A stretch of DNA of 64,000 bases from Mesonia hippocampi (GTDB lineage: Bacteria > Bacteroidota > Bacteroidia > Flavobacteriales > Flavobacteriaceae), in contig NZ_JACIFO010000004.1 in the NCBI RefSeq assembly GCF_014197445.1, positions 124,001 through 188,000 of the forward strand, read 5' to 3'. How positions within the stretch are numbered: position 1 is the stretch's first letter; each line of letters starts with the position of its first letter. Positions 18,014 to 27,483 of this stretch are shown in pieces. A program made the position numbers and the translations under genes. Under the pieces are notes generated by a model. The model saw nothing but the letters and a program-made list of their open reading frames with translations, was not told the DNA's origin and did no database searches.

Positions 18014-18730
18014 ATGAAGAAAAATAACGATATTTTCGGGAATGCAGTATTAGATTTTTACCACCAAAAAAATTGGACCAACATCATGGTGCATTCTCCC
18101 GATTTTGATGACGATGAAATTCCTACAGCTTATTTATTTCGTAATTTCTCCGAAATGCCCGTATTAGAACAAAAAGCTTTACAACTGGCCGCTGGAAAAA
18201 CCTTAGATGTTGGCGCTTGTGCAGGAAGCCACTCGCTATATTTGCAAGAAAAAAACATAGCGGTAAAAGCCATAGACCTTTCTGAAGGAGCTATCGAAGT
18301 TTGTAAATTACGCGGTATTAAAAATGCAGAAAATATTGACTTTTTCGATGTGAAAAACGAACAATTTGATACTATTTTAATGCTGATGAATGGTAGCGGA
18401 ATTATAGGAAAAATGAAAAACCTCAACTTGTTTTTCACCCATCTAAAAACACTTTTAACGCCTCATGGAAAAGTACTTTTAGACTCTTCTGATTTACAGT
18501 ATTTATTTGATACCGATGAAGATGGCGGAATTTGGGTTAACCCGAACAAGTATTACGGAGAGCTCACGTATCAACTTAGTTATAAAGGAGATAAGTCGGG
18601 AGTTTTTGATTGGCTTTATATCGATTTCAACTCACTTGCTCTGGCGGCAGAAACCAATGGTTTCCAGTGTAAACTTGTAAAAAAAGGGCAACATTACGAT
18701 TACCTAGCGGTTTTAACTTTAAACGTTTAA
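18014..18730 (+). CDS. Class I SAM-dependent methyltransferase
   Basis: A 238-residue methyltransferase with the SAM motif KTLDVGACAGSHSLYL (residues about 63-78), the acidic strand end AIDLSEGAIEVCK and the fourth-strand block FDTILMLMNGSGIIG. The front has a segment ESYxF-free but acidic (DDDEIPTAYLFRNFSEMP), which I recognise from small flavobacterial methyltransferases of unknown substrate. It lies 28 nt from the divergent YkgJ-like gene and is followed by a strong terminator. Confidence 0.8.
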   Translation: MKKNNDIFGNAVLDFYHQKNWTNIMVHSPDFDDDEIPTAYLFRNFSEMPVLEQKALQLAAGKTLDVGACAGSHSLYLQEKNIAVKAIDLSEGAIEVCKLRGIKNAENIDFFDVKNEQFDTILMLMNGSGIIGKMKNLNLFFTHLKTLLTPHGKVLLDSSDLQYLFDTDEDGGIWVNPNKYYGELTYQLSYKGDKSGVFDWLYIDFNSLALAAETNGFQCKLVKKGQHYDYLAVLTLNV

Positions 18731-18742
18731 TTCTGGATCATA

Positions 18743-18780
18743 AAAAAAGACTTTCTAAAAATAATTAGAAAGTCTTTTTT
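18743..18780. terminator. Strong bidirectional terminator
   Basis: A 16-bp perfect stem (arms 18743-18758 and 18765-18780) with a 6-nt loop and terminal A and T runs, between the convergent methyltransferase and barrel genes. Confidence 0.92.
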
Positions 18781-18799
18781 TAATCTATCATCTATTTTA

Positions 18800-20668
18800 C
18801 TACCAGTTAAACTGATAACTAAGTCCGCCCATTACTTGTATTCCTTGTACAGGGTAATTATACCAACGTTCATAATTATCGCTCAACAAGTTATTTCCTT
18901 TTACAAAAGCGGTTAATTGCGGTGTTATTTTATAACCTACTTTTAAGTTTGCATCGATAAAAGCATCTAAGGTTACATTTTTTTGCTCGAAAAATGTTCC
19001 CATAACTATTTCGCTATGCAAACGGTCTATCCTATCTTTACGTTCTCCGTAGAAAAACAATTGCGCATCGGCAAACCACTTGTCTGTAATTTGGTAACTC
19101 CCAGTTAAGGATGCCTCTAAATTTGGTTTATTATAATACTCTTCTTGTGTGTTTAATGAATAGTTGGCATAACTTGCCGAAAGCCTAAGGAGTAAATCTT
19201 CGTTTACCTTTGCGTTTAAAGCTCCTGCCACTCGTAAGGTTTTTATATCGTCGTAAATTACATGAAAAGCATTACCGTATTGGTAACTTTTGGCAGTTTC
19301 ATTAAGTACAACGGCTGTTTCTAAATTTGCTAAAGCACTGTATCGGTTAGTTACAAACATAGCGGCATTATTCTCTGAGCTGTAACTTACTTGAAAGTCA
19401 TAACTTAAATCTTCGGTAAATTTCCCTTTGGTTCCTGCAAAAATATCAAAAGGTTTATCGGTTGGTTGTATTGCTAAGGTTGGTGCTACATAAGGGTTTT
19501 CTTGTACAAAATTATAATACGTATTTTGGGTTAAACCTCCTTTTGCTCCTGCATAAAGCTTAAAATAATCGCCTGCAATAGCATACGAAGCTTCTACTTT
19601 AGGATATACATAAAAATTGGTTTTACTGTTTTCATTATCTAAATTAAGTACTGCTTGTAAACCAATATCTAAAGCAAAATCGTTGTTTACCAATTGGTAG
19701 CTCGGTGCTACAGACAGGTTTAAAAAACTATATTTTTGTTCTTCGGCTGATGCTAAAAAACCTTGTGGGTTATATGTTAATTTCCCTTTATCGAAACTTC
19801 CGCTAAGGTAATCTAAACCTACTTTTGTTTTTATAAAGCTATCTTCTTCGATGAGAAATTTAAATTCTGGAGCAACACTTAATTGGTTTTCCATACTGCT
19901 ATAATCGTCGGTAAAATTTCTAAAATAAACTTTAGCCTTATCAAAAATTGCAGTTTCATTAGTATTTTGAATGTTTCCGCCTACACCTACAGTCAAATAA
20001 GTATGTTTAGGATCTATTAAGTTTATGGCTTCATCTTGTATTTCTTGAAACGTAGAACCTCCTTTTGTTGCTAGTGTCATATCATGATGCAATCCGTTAG
20101 GCGTTCCGTACCAATTGTAAAGTTGGTGTTGTACATCTAAATCTAGCCCCCACACATAACGGTCGGTAATTTTGCTATAGCCTATATTGAGTTGTGTATC
20201 GTAATATTTATCGTCTAGCAAAACATCTTTTATTCCGCCTTGCGAAGAGTTATGATTCAGCCCAATAGCCAAACTTTGCTTGTTTTTTAAATCTACTTCA
20301 CCGTAGAATTTCGCCATGATATTGGTATAATTTCCCACTCCTAAAGCAGCATAATTTTTATATAATTTAGGCTGCGGTTTTTTTTGTATCCCCACGGCTT
20401 TTCCTTTTTGTGGCTGAAAGGTAGAAGCTACAGGAAAAGAATTTATGGTGTATTGAATAGCTTTTTTCTGTAACTGAGCGGAATCTGCCGTATTTGGAGC
20501 TTGTTTAACTTTAAACGCATCGCTTACCGTAGGTGAATATTGTTTTACAATAATCAGGCGTTCTGTTTTTATGGTGTCGGCAGGTTTATTATTTGTTTCT
20601 TGTGCATTCATGACAAAAACACTCAATGCACTTAACAAAAATGAATATTTTAATTTTACTATTTTCAT
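18800..20668 (-). CDS. Large outer-membrane beta-barrel protein (TonB-receptor-like barrel without plug)
   Basis: A 622-residue secreted protein: signal peptide ending VFVMNAQ, about 100 residues of probable periplasmic linker (IIVKQYSPTVSDAFKV), then amphipathic strands from about residue 105 to the C-terminus, which ends in the barrel sorting pattern GGLSYQFNW. Segments such as KISPQLTAFVKGNNLLSDNYERWYNYPVQG resemble the last strands of TonB-dependent receptors, but no plug domain or TonB box is seen, so transport by the usual gate is doubtful. It follows the TPR gene by 29 nt and is surely in one operon with it. Confidence 0.8.
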   Translation of the reverse strand: MKIVKLKYSFLLSALSVFVMNAQETNNKPADTIKTERLIIVKQYSPTVSDAFKVKQAPNTADSAQLQKKAIQYTINSFPVASTFQPQKGKAVGIQKKPQPKLYKNYAALGVGNYTNIMAKFYGEVDLKNKQSLAIGLNHNSSQGGIKDVLLDDKYYDTQLNIGYSKITDRYVWGLDLDVQHQLYNWYGTPNGLHHDMTLATKGGSTFQEIQDEAINLIDPKHTYLTVGVGGNIQNTNETAIFDKAKVYFRNFTDDYSSMENQLSVAPEFKFLIEEDSFIKTKVGLDYLSGSFDKGKLTYNPQGFLASAEEQKYSFLNLSVAPSYQLVNNDFALDIGLQAVLNLDNENSKTNFYVYPKVEASYAIAGDYFKLYAGAKGGLTQNTYYNFVQENPYVAPTLAIQPTDKPFDIFAGTKGKFTEDLSYDFQVSYSSENNAAMFVTNRYSALANLETAVVLNETAKSYQYGNAFHVIYDDIKTLRVAGALNAKVNEDLLLRLSASYANYSLNTQEEYYNKPNLEASLTGSYQITDKWFADAQLFFYGERKDRIDRLHSEIVMGTFFEQKNVTLDAFIDANLKVGYKITPQLTAFVKGNNLLSDNYERWYNYPVQGIQVMGGLSYQFNW

Positions 20669-20697
20669 TCGTCTTTACTATCTATTTATAACGGATT

Positions 20698-23600
20698 TTA
20701 ATCTTCTTGTGGTTTAACCGAAGCATTTGTTTTTGCTGCTTCTGTTTTTATACGAATCAACTCTTGTTCGGCTTCTTTAACCACTTCTGGGTATTGCTTA
20801 AAGTTATTAATTAAACTTTCTAAAATATAGGTTGCTTGATAAGCATCACCCAACTTATTGAAGTTTTTAGCCATTAATAATAACCCTTTAGAACCGTATT
20901 CTTGATAAGAAGAATAATCTCTTGCTAAAACTTGTACGGCTTGGTTAGATGCCTCATAGTTACCCGATTGATGTTGAAAATAAGCTTGATAATAATGAGC
21001 TTCGGCAGCTAAGATACCCGTTGCCTTTTTTTGTACTTCGGCATAAGCCTTTTCGGCCTTTGCTTCGTTATTTGTTTTCATAGCGGCACGGGCTATAAAT
21101 AACTGTGCATCTGTTTTTGCGTTTTCGGCTGCTTTTGTATCTGCCAGCACTTTTTCTGCATAGGTTAAAGTTTGCTGATATTGTTCTTGCTCATAATAAG
21201 CTTTCATCAAATTAGATTGCGCAAAGCTTATGTTCTGCTGAAAATCTGCTACCTCTTCTAACTCTTTTAATACCGGAATAGCTTTCTTGTAGTTTTTTTG
21301 AGTTAAATAAATTTCTCCGATTCTTGCTAATGCTTGCTCGGTAAATTGGTTTCTGTTTTTATTTAATACTTCTTGGTAATATGGAATTGCCTCTTGATAA
21401 GCGGATGCTCTATAATACAATTGTGCGAGATAAAAATTAGCTTCTAACGCATGTATCCCGTTAGGAAATTGGTTAAGATAAGCTGTTAAACTTGTTTTTG
21501 CCTTCTCGGTTTGGTTATTAACAAATTGTTTTTCGGCGGCTTCAAAAGTGGTGTTATCTATATCTGCATCAGAAACTTCTACATAATCTAAGGTTTTTAC
21601 CCAAGCAGCATACTCGTTGGTTTTCCCTAAATCTATATAAATGTTCCTAGCTGTTGTAACGGCTTGTGTAGCCTCATTGGTATTGGGATAGTTCTTGGCT
21701 ATTTTTTTAAACTGAGTTAAGGCTTGTTCATTTTGATCGCTATTGTAATAAATAAGTCCTTCTTTTAGCATGGTTTTAGCAATAAAATTGCTCTTAGGCT
21801 GCTCTTTGATAAGCTGCTGATATGCCTTTAAACCTTTTGTTGTATTCCCTTCGGCCACATAAGTATTTCCTAATTCGTATAAGGCATCATCTCTATAAAT
21901 AGATTTTTTATATTTTTCAAGAAATGCTTCTAAATCTTTTATTTTCTGCTGGTTACGCTCCACAAACCCATAGCTAATGGCTTTCTGGAAGTAAGCATAA
22001 TCGCTATCGATATCTTTCATGGCAATGGCTTTATTATAAGCTTCCATCGCTGGCCAATAGTTGCTATTGGCAAAATAGCTATCGCCCAAACGCAACCAAG
22101 CATCGTTTAGCTGTGTGGTTGACTGATTTGTGGTTTTTGTATATGCCTTAAAATGAGTAATTGCTGCGGGGTAATTGCGTTTTTTAAAGTAAGTATAACC
22201 CAAGTTATATTCTATGCTTTTATATTCGGTTAATATTTTAGCAGCTGGCATTCGTTTAAATTCTTTGTAGCCTATTAAAGCCGCATCATATTCATTTAAA
22301 CTATAAGCAGCTTCGGCTTTCCAGAAGGTTGCTTTTGCGGTAAATTCTGAATCTACAGGTTGTGCCAATGATTTTTCGAATAATTGACTGGCTCGCTTAT
22401 AATTCGCTTCATTATATAATTCTATCGCTCTAAAATACGCCACTTTCTGATAGACTTTTTTATCTTTATACGCATTGCTTCCTTCTAAAAGTAAAAGTGC
22501 AGCTTCGTAATTTTTTGCAGTAACATAGGAGTCTACTAGCAATTCCTCTATAGTATCTCGTTCAGGATTATTTGGGTATTTTTTTATAAAAGAAGTTAAT
22601 ACCTCAGGAATACTTTTATAACTATTTCCGATTTCGTAACTTAATTTGGTATAATTTAAAGCCGCATCCTCTTGAATTTTTTCATTAAAATTCATTTCTG
22701 AAGCATTTTTAAACGCATTAAGGGCTTGTTGTTTTTTTGCCAGTTTAATGTAAGATTCTGCTAAATGATAATAGGCATTTTGCGCCACAACATCATTCCC
22801 ACCTATAATTTTATTAAATTCATTTACGGCTTTTTGAAATTCTGCTTGTTTATAATACGCATAGCCTAATTGGTAATAATCTGTATTGTTCCATTTTCCT
22901 TTTTTACCACGGTATTGTTTTAAATAAGGAATAGCAGCTTCGTATTCTTTTAAATTAAAATAACTCTCGCCTATAATTTTATTTAACTCCGATTTTTCTG
23001 AAACAGAAGCGGTTGCTAACTGTTCTTTAGCTAACTTGATAGCTTCTTGAAACTTCCCTTGTTTAAAGCTCATATCGCTTTGGAAGTAAGCCATGTTTTT
23101 ATCTTGTCCTCCTGTGTTTTTTACCTCTTGAAACAATTGGTCTGCTTGTTGGTAATCTTCCCCTTCATAAGCCATAAAACCTAAATAATACTTGGCTTGG
23201 TCTGCATATTGTTCGCTGTGGAGTACCCGATTAAAATAAACCTTTGCTTTTTCTTTGTCACCAGCCCTAAAATAAGTGTATGCTTTATTAAAGTTTAGCT
23301 CTTCCTGTTCTTTTTTACTCAGGTTATAAACATCTACTTTGGCATACCATTGCTCTGCTTTTTTGTAGTTTCCGGCATCAAAATAATAATTAGCTACTTT
23401 CCCATAGGCAGAATTTCGATGCGTATTGTTAGGATACGAGTTTACAAAATCCTGCATCAATACATCGGCATTGGGTTGCTTAAGCCTTACAGCACAATCG
23501 GCTATATAATAAGCAGCATCGCCTTTTAAATCGTTTAAATAAGCTGCATCTACACTTTTAAAAAGTTGCTGCGCAGCATAATATTGTTGATGATTGTAAA

Positions 23601-23718
23601 GACTTATAGCTTCATAAAATTTTTCTTCTGGATGTGTATATTGCACAGATTGTTGTGCAAAAGCTGTACCTGCCGATAGGCATAAGCCTAAAAGGCTAAG
23701 TTTTAGACGATGTTTCAT
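20698..23718 (-). CDS. Secreted multi-TPR protein (1006 residues)
   Basis: A protein with signal peptide (LSLLGLCLSAGTAFAQ) followed by tetratricopeptide repeats over nearly its whole length; typical units include YYIADCAVRL, YYLGFMAYEGEDYQQADQLF, AYYHLAESYIKLAKKQQALNAF, ALYELGNTYVAEGNTTKGLKAYQQLI and AHYYQAYFQHQSGNYEASNQA. At least twenty repeats can be counted roughly. There is no lipobox or membrane anchor, so it should be periplasmic. TPR arrays hold partner proteins; the tight operon with the barrel gene suggests that the barrel is its partner. It is divergent from the FtsE-like gene. Function unknown. Confidence 0.88.
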   Translation of the reverse strand: MKHRLKLSLLGLCLSAGTAFAQQSVQYTHPEEKFYEAISLYNHQQYYAAQQLFKSVDAAYLNDLKGDAAYYIADCAVRLKQPNADVLMQDFVNSYPNNTHRNSAYGKVANYYFDAGNYKKAEQWYAKVDVYNLSKKEQEELNFNKAYTYFRAGDKEKAKVYFNRVLHSEQYADQAKYYLGFMAYEGEDYQQADQLFQEVKNTGGQDKNMAYFQSDMSFKQGKFQEAIKLAKEQLATASVSEKSELNKIIGESYFNLKEYEAAIPYLKQYRGKKGKWNNTDYYQLGYAYYKQAEFQKAVNEFNKIIGGNDVVAQNAYYHLAESYIKLAKKQQALNAFKNASEMNFNEKIQEDAALNYTKLSYEIGNSYKSIPEVLTSFIKKYPNNPERDTIEELLVDSYVTAKNYEAALLLLEGSNAYKDKKVYQKVAYFRAIELYNEANYKRASQLFEKSLAQPVDSEFTAKATFWKAEAAYSLNEYDAALIGYKEFKRMPAAKILTEYKSIEYNLGYTYFKKRNYPAAITHFKAYTKTTNQSTTQLNDAWLRLGDSYFANSNYWPAMEAYNKAIAMKDIDSDYAYFQKAISYGFVERNQQKIKDLEAFLEKYKKSIYRDDALYELGNTYVAEGNTTKGLKAYQQLIKEQPKSNFIAKTMLKEGLIYYNSDQNEQALTQFKKIAKNYPNTNEATQAVTTARNIYIDLGKTNEYAAWVKTLDYVEVSDADIDNTTFEAAEKQFVNNQTEKAKTSLTAYLNQFPNGIHALEANFYLAQLYYRASAYQEAIPYYQEVLNKNRNQFTEQALARIGEIYLTQKNYKKAIPVLKELEEVADFQQNISFAQSNLMKAYYEQEQYQQTLTYAEKVLADTKAAENAKTDAQLFIARAAMKTNNEAKAEKAYAEVQKKATGILAAEAHYYQAYFQHQSGNYEASNQAVQVLARDYSSYQEYGSKGLLLMAKNFNKLGDAYQATYILESLINNFKQYPEVVKEAEQELIRIKTEAAKTNASVKPQED

Positions 23719-23748
23719 TTAAAACATTTTTAGATTTTAATCGTTAAT

Positions 23749-23756
23749 CAAATATA
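23749..23756 (-). promoter_or_regulatory. -7 box of the TPR-barrel operon
   Basis: The minus strand reads TATATTTG, an exact TAnnTTTG, 30 nt before the ATG of the TPR gene. Confidence 0.55.
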
Positions 23757-23882
23757 ATCGATTCTATACTTCTATAACGAAATTCTGCTGTGATAATTAT
23801 GTTAATCTAACTTTCCGTGTATTTTCGTAAAAAATTTATAGGAATAAAAATTTTAGTTTACCTTTAAAGTTTAAAAAATAAT

Positions 23883-24569
23883 ATGATGCCTGAAACTATT
23901 TTATCACTGTCCAATGCGGCTATTTATCAACGTGAAAGCTTAATTCTATCGGAAGTAAATGTAGAAGTTACCAAAGGAGAGTTTGTTTATCTTATAGGTA
24001 AAACGGGGACAGGAAAAAGTAGTTTTATGAAAACGCTTTATGGGGATATCCCGCTACAAGAAGGCGAAGGCAACATTGTGAGCTTTAACCTAAATGGTTT
24101 AAAGGAAAAACAAATTCCGTTTTTACGCAGAAAATTAGGCGTGGTTTTTCAGGATTTTAAATTACTAAACGACCGCAGCGTAAAAGATAACCTTTTATTT
24201 GTTTTAAAAGCAACGGGATGGAAAGATAAAAAAGCTATGGATGCCAAAATAACCGAAGTATTAACCAAAGTTGGTATGCAAAGTAAAAACTTTAAATACC
24301 CTTACCAGCTTTCTGGAGGTGAGCAACAACGTATTGCGATTGCACGTGCACTATTAAACGACCCCGAACTAATACTTGCCGATGAACCTACAGGAAACCT
24401 AGACCCGCAAACCAGCGTAGAGGTAATGGAAGTGCTTCAGGAAATAAATAAAAATGGAAACACCATCTTGATGGCAACGCACGATTATGCTTTGCTGCTT
24501 AAGTACCCTTCAAAAACCTTAAAATGCGATGGGCAAAAAGTGTTTGAAGTAGTTCAGAAGAATGTTTAA
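23883..24569 (+). CDS. ftsE: FtsE-like ABC transporter ATP-binding protein
   Basis: A 228-residue ABC ATPase with Walker [11 protein letters not shown] (residues about 39-48), Q-loop at VVFQDFKLL, signature [15 protein letters not shown] and Walker [13 protein letters not shown], then the H-loop in ATHDYALL. The segment [20 protein letters not shown] and the short length match FtsE of Bacteroidetes, which works with the permease FtsX at the division site to control peptidoglycan hydrolases. No ftsX lies in the window; in this phylum the two are often apart. The first two codons are both ATG. A glycosyltransferase gene follows after 11 nt. Confidence 0.87.
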   Translation: MMPETILSLSNAAIYQRESLILSEVNVEVTKGEFVYLIGKTGTGKSSFMKTLYGDIPLQEGEGNIVSFNLNGLKEKQIPFLRRKLGVVFQDFKLLNDRSVKDNLLFVLKATGWKDKKAMDAKITEVLTKVGMQSKNFKYPYQLSGGEQQRIAIARALLNDPELILADEPTGNLDPQTSVEVMEVLQEINKNGNTILMATHDYALLLKYPSKTLKCDGQKVFEVVQKNV

Positions 24570-24580
24570 TTTCTAATAAA

Positions 24581-25477
24581 ATGCTTTCTATTCTTGTTCC
24601 TATTTATAATTATGATGTTATAAAACTAATTCACAACTTACATCAGCAAGCCCTAAATTTAGGAATAACATTTGAAATTTTAGCCTATGAAGATGCTTCC
24701 GATAAGTTTCTTGCCAAGAATAAAAAAATACAAAACCTCAGCTTTACCAATTACCAAATATTAACCCAAAACATAGGCAGGAGTAAGATACGAAATTTAC
24801 TAGCCAAAAAAGCCAAATACAATTGGTTGCTATTTTTAGATGCCGATGTACTTCCTGCTTCTAGTACATTTTTACAAAAATACATAACTGCTATAAATCC
24901 TAAAACAGATTTAATAGCTGGGGGAATTAATTATAGTACTAAAAAACCAACCGATTCCGCCCAATATTTAAGGTGGATATATGGCCACAAAAGAGAAACC
25001 AAAACGGCCTCGTTACGAAACCAAAACCCTTACAATAATTTTTCATCGGCCAATTTTCTTATTAAAAAAAGTATCTTTAGCAAGATTTATTTTAATGAAA
25101 CCATAGAACAATATGGGCATGAAGACACCTTGTTTGCTTACAATTTTAAAACACAAAAAGGAAGAATTCTACATATAAACAATCCTATTTTTCATTTAGG
25201 CTTAGAAAACAACACTATTTTTTTAAACAAAAGCTTATTAAGTGTAAAAAGCGCCTTGTTTTTAAAAAACCAAAAATTAATCCCTTCTTCATACATAAAG
25301 CTGTTAACTTACTATGAGAAATTAGAAAACTTAAGTTTAGCCTTATACCTTATTTACCTATTAGGCAATGTGAGTGAACCACTAATAAAAAAAAATCTAT
25401 TAGGAAAAAAACCCGTTTTAAAAACACTTGATTTTTACAAACTCTACTACCTTATTAAACTCGAACAAAATGCCTAA
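24581..25477 (+). CDS. Family 2 glycosyltransferase
   Basis: A 298-residue GT-A fold enzyme. The N-terminus LSILVPIYNYDV is the nucleotide-sugar strand, NIGRSKIRNLLAKKAKYNWLLFLDADVLP contains the DxD-type metal site (LDADV), and YGHEDTLFAYNFKTQKGRI carries the ED motif of the acceptor side. The C-terminal third is basic. It probably transfers a sugar onto a lipid-linked or O-antigen-type glycan at the inner face of the inner membrane; donor and acceptor are unknown. It overlaps the next glycosyltransferase gene by 8 nt (ATGCCTAA), so both should be translated in a coupled way. Confidence 0.88.
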   Translation: MLSILVPIYNYDVIKLIHNLHQQALNLGITFEILAYEDASDKFLAKNKKIQNLSFTNYQILTQNIGRSKIRNLLAKKAKYNWLLFLDADVLPASSTFLQKYITAINPKTDLIAGGINYSTKKPTDSAQYLRWIYGHKRETKTASLRNQNPYNNFSSANFLIKKSIFSKIYFNETIEQYGHEDTLFAYNFKTQKGRILHINNPIFHLGLENNTIFLNKSLLSVKSALFLKNQKLIPSSYIKLLTYYEKLENLSLALYLIYLLGNVSEPLIKKNLLGKKPVLKTLDFYKLYYLIKLEQNA

Positions 25478-26408
25478 GTTCTCTGTCGTTATCCCTTTAT
25501 TTAATAAAGAAAAATTTATACTTAGCACTTTAAAAAGTGTTATGAATCAAAATTTTAAAGATTTTGAAGTAATTATTGTAGATGATGGTTCTACCGATAA
25601 TAGTCTTGAGCTAATCGATACCATTAACGACAGCAGAATACAAGTTCTAAAACAAGAGAACCAAGGTGTTTCTGAAGCAAGAAATAACGGTATCAAACAG
25701 GCGAAAGCAGCTTATATTGCTTTTTTAGATGCTGATGATATTTGGGAAGAAAACCACCTAGAAGTGCTAGACAATACAATACAAAAATTCCCTAAAGCGG
25801 GCATGTATTGCAGCAGGTATGTTACCGAAATTACAAAACACCACCACCTTCACAACACTTTTATAGGCATAGAAACAACCTACGAAGGTTATGTACAAGA
25901 TTTTTTTAAAAGCAGTTTAATTAACCGTGTTGCTTTAACCTCGGCTGTATGTATCAAGAAAACGGTCTTTGACGAAATAGGCGGTTTTAATGCGAATATA
26001 TCTAGTGGACAAGATTTAGAATATTGGATTCGTATTGCACTACATTACAAAATAGCCATAACTAATAAAACTACACTTATTTACAACTATAACGAGAATA
26101 ACTACAGCCTCTCTAAAACCCCCATTTACAAAAAGAAATTAATAGATTTTGACCGCTTTAAGGAGTTTGAACAAAACAAGCCTTCGCTAAAGCAATTTTT
26201 AGATCTTTACCGTGTTGAATACGCCTTAAACTTTTACCTACTAGGATATAAAAAACAACGCGATTTTTACCTAAAAAATGTTGACAAGAAAAATATCCCT
26301 ACAAAAACAAAGCTATTATTAAAACTTCCTCCCTCTTTATTAAGGAAGTTATATGCTTTAAAACAGCTTTTAAAAAAGAAAGGAATAGACATTAGTGCTT
26401 ACTATTAA
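25470..26408 (+). CDS. Family 2 glycosyltransferase
   Basis: A 312-residue GT-A glycosyltransferase starting MPKFSVVIPLFNKEKFILSTLKS, with VIIVDDGSTDNSLELI (first Asp pair), RNNGIKQAKAAYIAFLDADDIWEENHL (DxD site) and the later GQDLEYWIRIAL (acceptor-side ED-like motif). The start at 25470 was chosen because it gives the canonical family N-terminus; the open frame extends further into the previous gene. The C-terminus is Lys-rich and its last 17 bases overlap the convergent GT4 gene. Confidence 0.9.
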   Translation: MPKFSVVIPLFNKEKFILSTLKSVMNQNFKDFEVIIVDDGSTDNSLELIDTINDSRIQVLKQENQGVSEARNNGIKQAKAAYIAFLDADDIWEENHLEVLDNTIQKFPKAGMYCSRYVTEITKHHHLHNTFIGIETTYEGYVQDFFKSSLINRVALTSAVCIKKTVFDEIGGFNANISSGQDLEYWIRIALHYKIAITNKTTLIYNYNENNYSLSKTPIYKKKLIDFDRFKEFEQNKPSLKQFLDLYRVEYALNFYLLGYKKQRDFYLKNVDKKNIPTKTKLLLKLPPSLLRKLYALKQLLKKKGIDISAYY

Positions 26409-27471
26409 TAAGCGATTTCCATTGGTTTGCAATAGTCTTAAAGTTTAAATAAGCTACCGATTTTTTCGCATTCTTTTGCAGTTGCATCAACATCTTGTTG
26501 TCTGAGCTTAAAGCATTAATTGCAGCAATAAAGTCCGCTCTATTGCCAGCAGAAATTAACAATCCATTTTTCCCATCTTGGATAATCTCTGATGGTCCTG
26601 TAGGAATATCATAAGCAACTACAGGAGTTCCGCATGCCAAACTTTCTGTGAGCACATACGGAAAGCCTTCATTTCTACTGGTTAATATGGTAAATAATGC
26701 TTGTTTAAAATAAGAAAAAGGATTCTCTTTATTCCCTAGAAAATGAATTTTATCTTTATGCTCGGTTTGTGCGGCTTTACGTTTCCATTTTTCTTGCATA
26801 ACGCCATCTCCCAACAATACCAAATGTATGTTGTTTATTGGTAAATTTGATTGCAGGTAGTCTTCTATCATCCAATCAAATCGTTTTACATTAGAAGCAT
26901 CCATTCGTCCTACTCCTAAAATATATTGGAATGCCAATGTTTCTCCTTCATTTTGTAGGTTTTCGATTTCAGAAAAATCCATAGGATTGTACAAAACCGT
27001 ACTTTGTGTAGAAAAAGTTGTTTCCAGTTGTTTTTTTATTCCTTTGCTAACAACAACAAAAGGAACCTGCTTCACCAACCAATTAGCTACAAGCTTATAC
27101 TTTGTGAGGTATGTATTGGTATGAGCACTATGGATGGTGTAAATAACTGGCTGCTTATGGTATAAATACTTTACCCAAAAATACTCTGCAACCGGATTAA
27201 GCCTAAAACGCATATCTATAACACAATCATAATTGTTAGTTTTTAAATGTGCTTTAAATGCTTTGTATGCTGTTAATTTTGACAATATTGTTTGTCCCAA
27301 TCCAAACGAGACTACAAAATTCTCTTGCCTTTCTGCTTTTTTTAAACTTAATATAGAAACACATTCTCCGTTTAAAGTTAATGCTTTAGCCAACAAAAAA
27401 ACGGCCCTCGTGAGTCCGCCAACTTCTAAACCGTAGGTTACAATTGCTATTTTATTATTACTTTTACTCAA
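26392..27471 (-). CDS. Family 4 glycosyltransferase
   Basis: A 359-residue GT-B enzyme with an N-terminal Rossmann half (KIAIVTYGLEVGGLTRAVFLLAKAL) and a C-terminal donor-binding half carrying ILGVGRMDASNVKRFDWMI and the retaining-GT E-x7-E block NEGFPYVLTESLACGTPVV. This fits family 4. The only start near the domain edge is TTG at 27471; it coincides with a TAATTTTG -7-like string, so the start is not certain. It is the only minus-strand gene among four plus-strand neighbours in this part of the locus, and its 3' end overlaps the preceding glycosyltransferase gene. Confidence 0.86.
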   Translation of the reverse strand: MSKSNNKIAIVTYGLEVGGLTRAVFLLAKALTLNGECVSILSLKKAERQENFVVSFGLGQTILSKLTAYKAFKAHLKTNNYDCVIDMRFRLNPVAEYFWVKYLYHKQPVIYTIHSAHTNTYLTKYKLVANWLVKQVPFVVVSKGIKKQLETTFSTQSTVLYNPMDFSEIENLQNEGETLAFQYILGVGRMDASNVKRFDWMIEDYLQSNLPINNIHLVLLGDGVMQEKWKRKAAQTEHKDKIHFLGNKENPFSYFKQALFTILTSRNEGFPYVLTESLACGTPVVAYDIPTGPSEIIQDGKNGLLISAGNRADFIAAINALSSDNKMLMQLQKNAKKSVAYLNFKTIANQWKSLINSKH

Positions 27472-27483
27472 AATTATTCCTAA

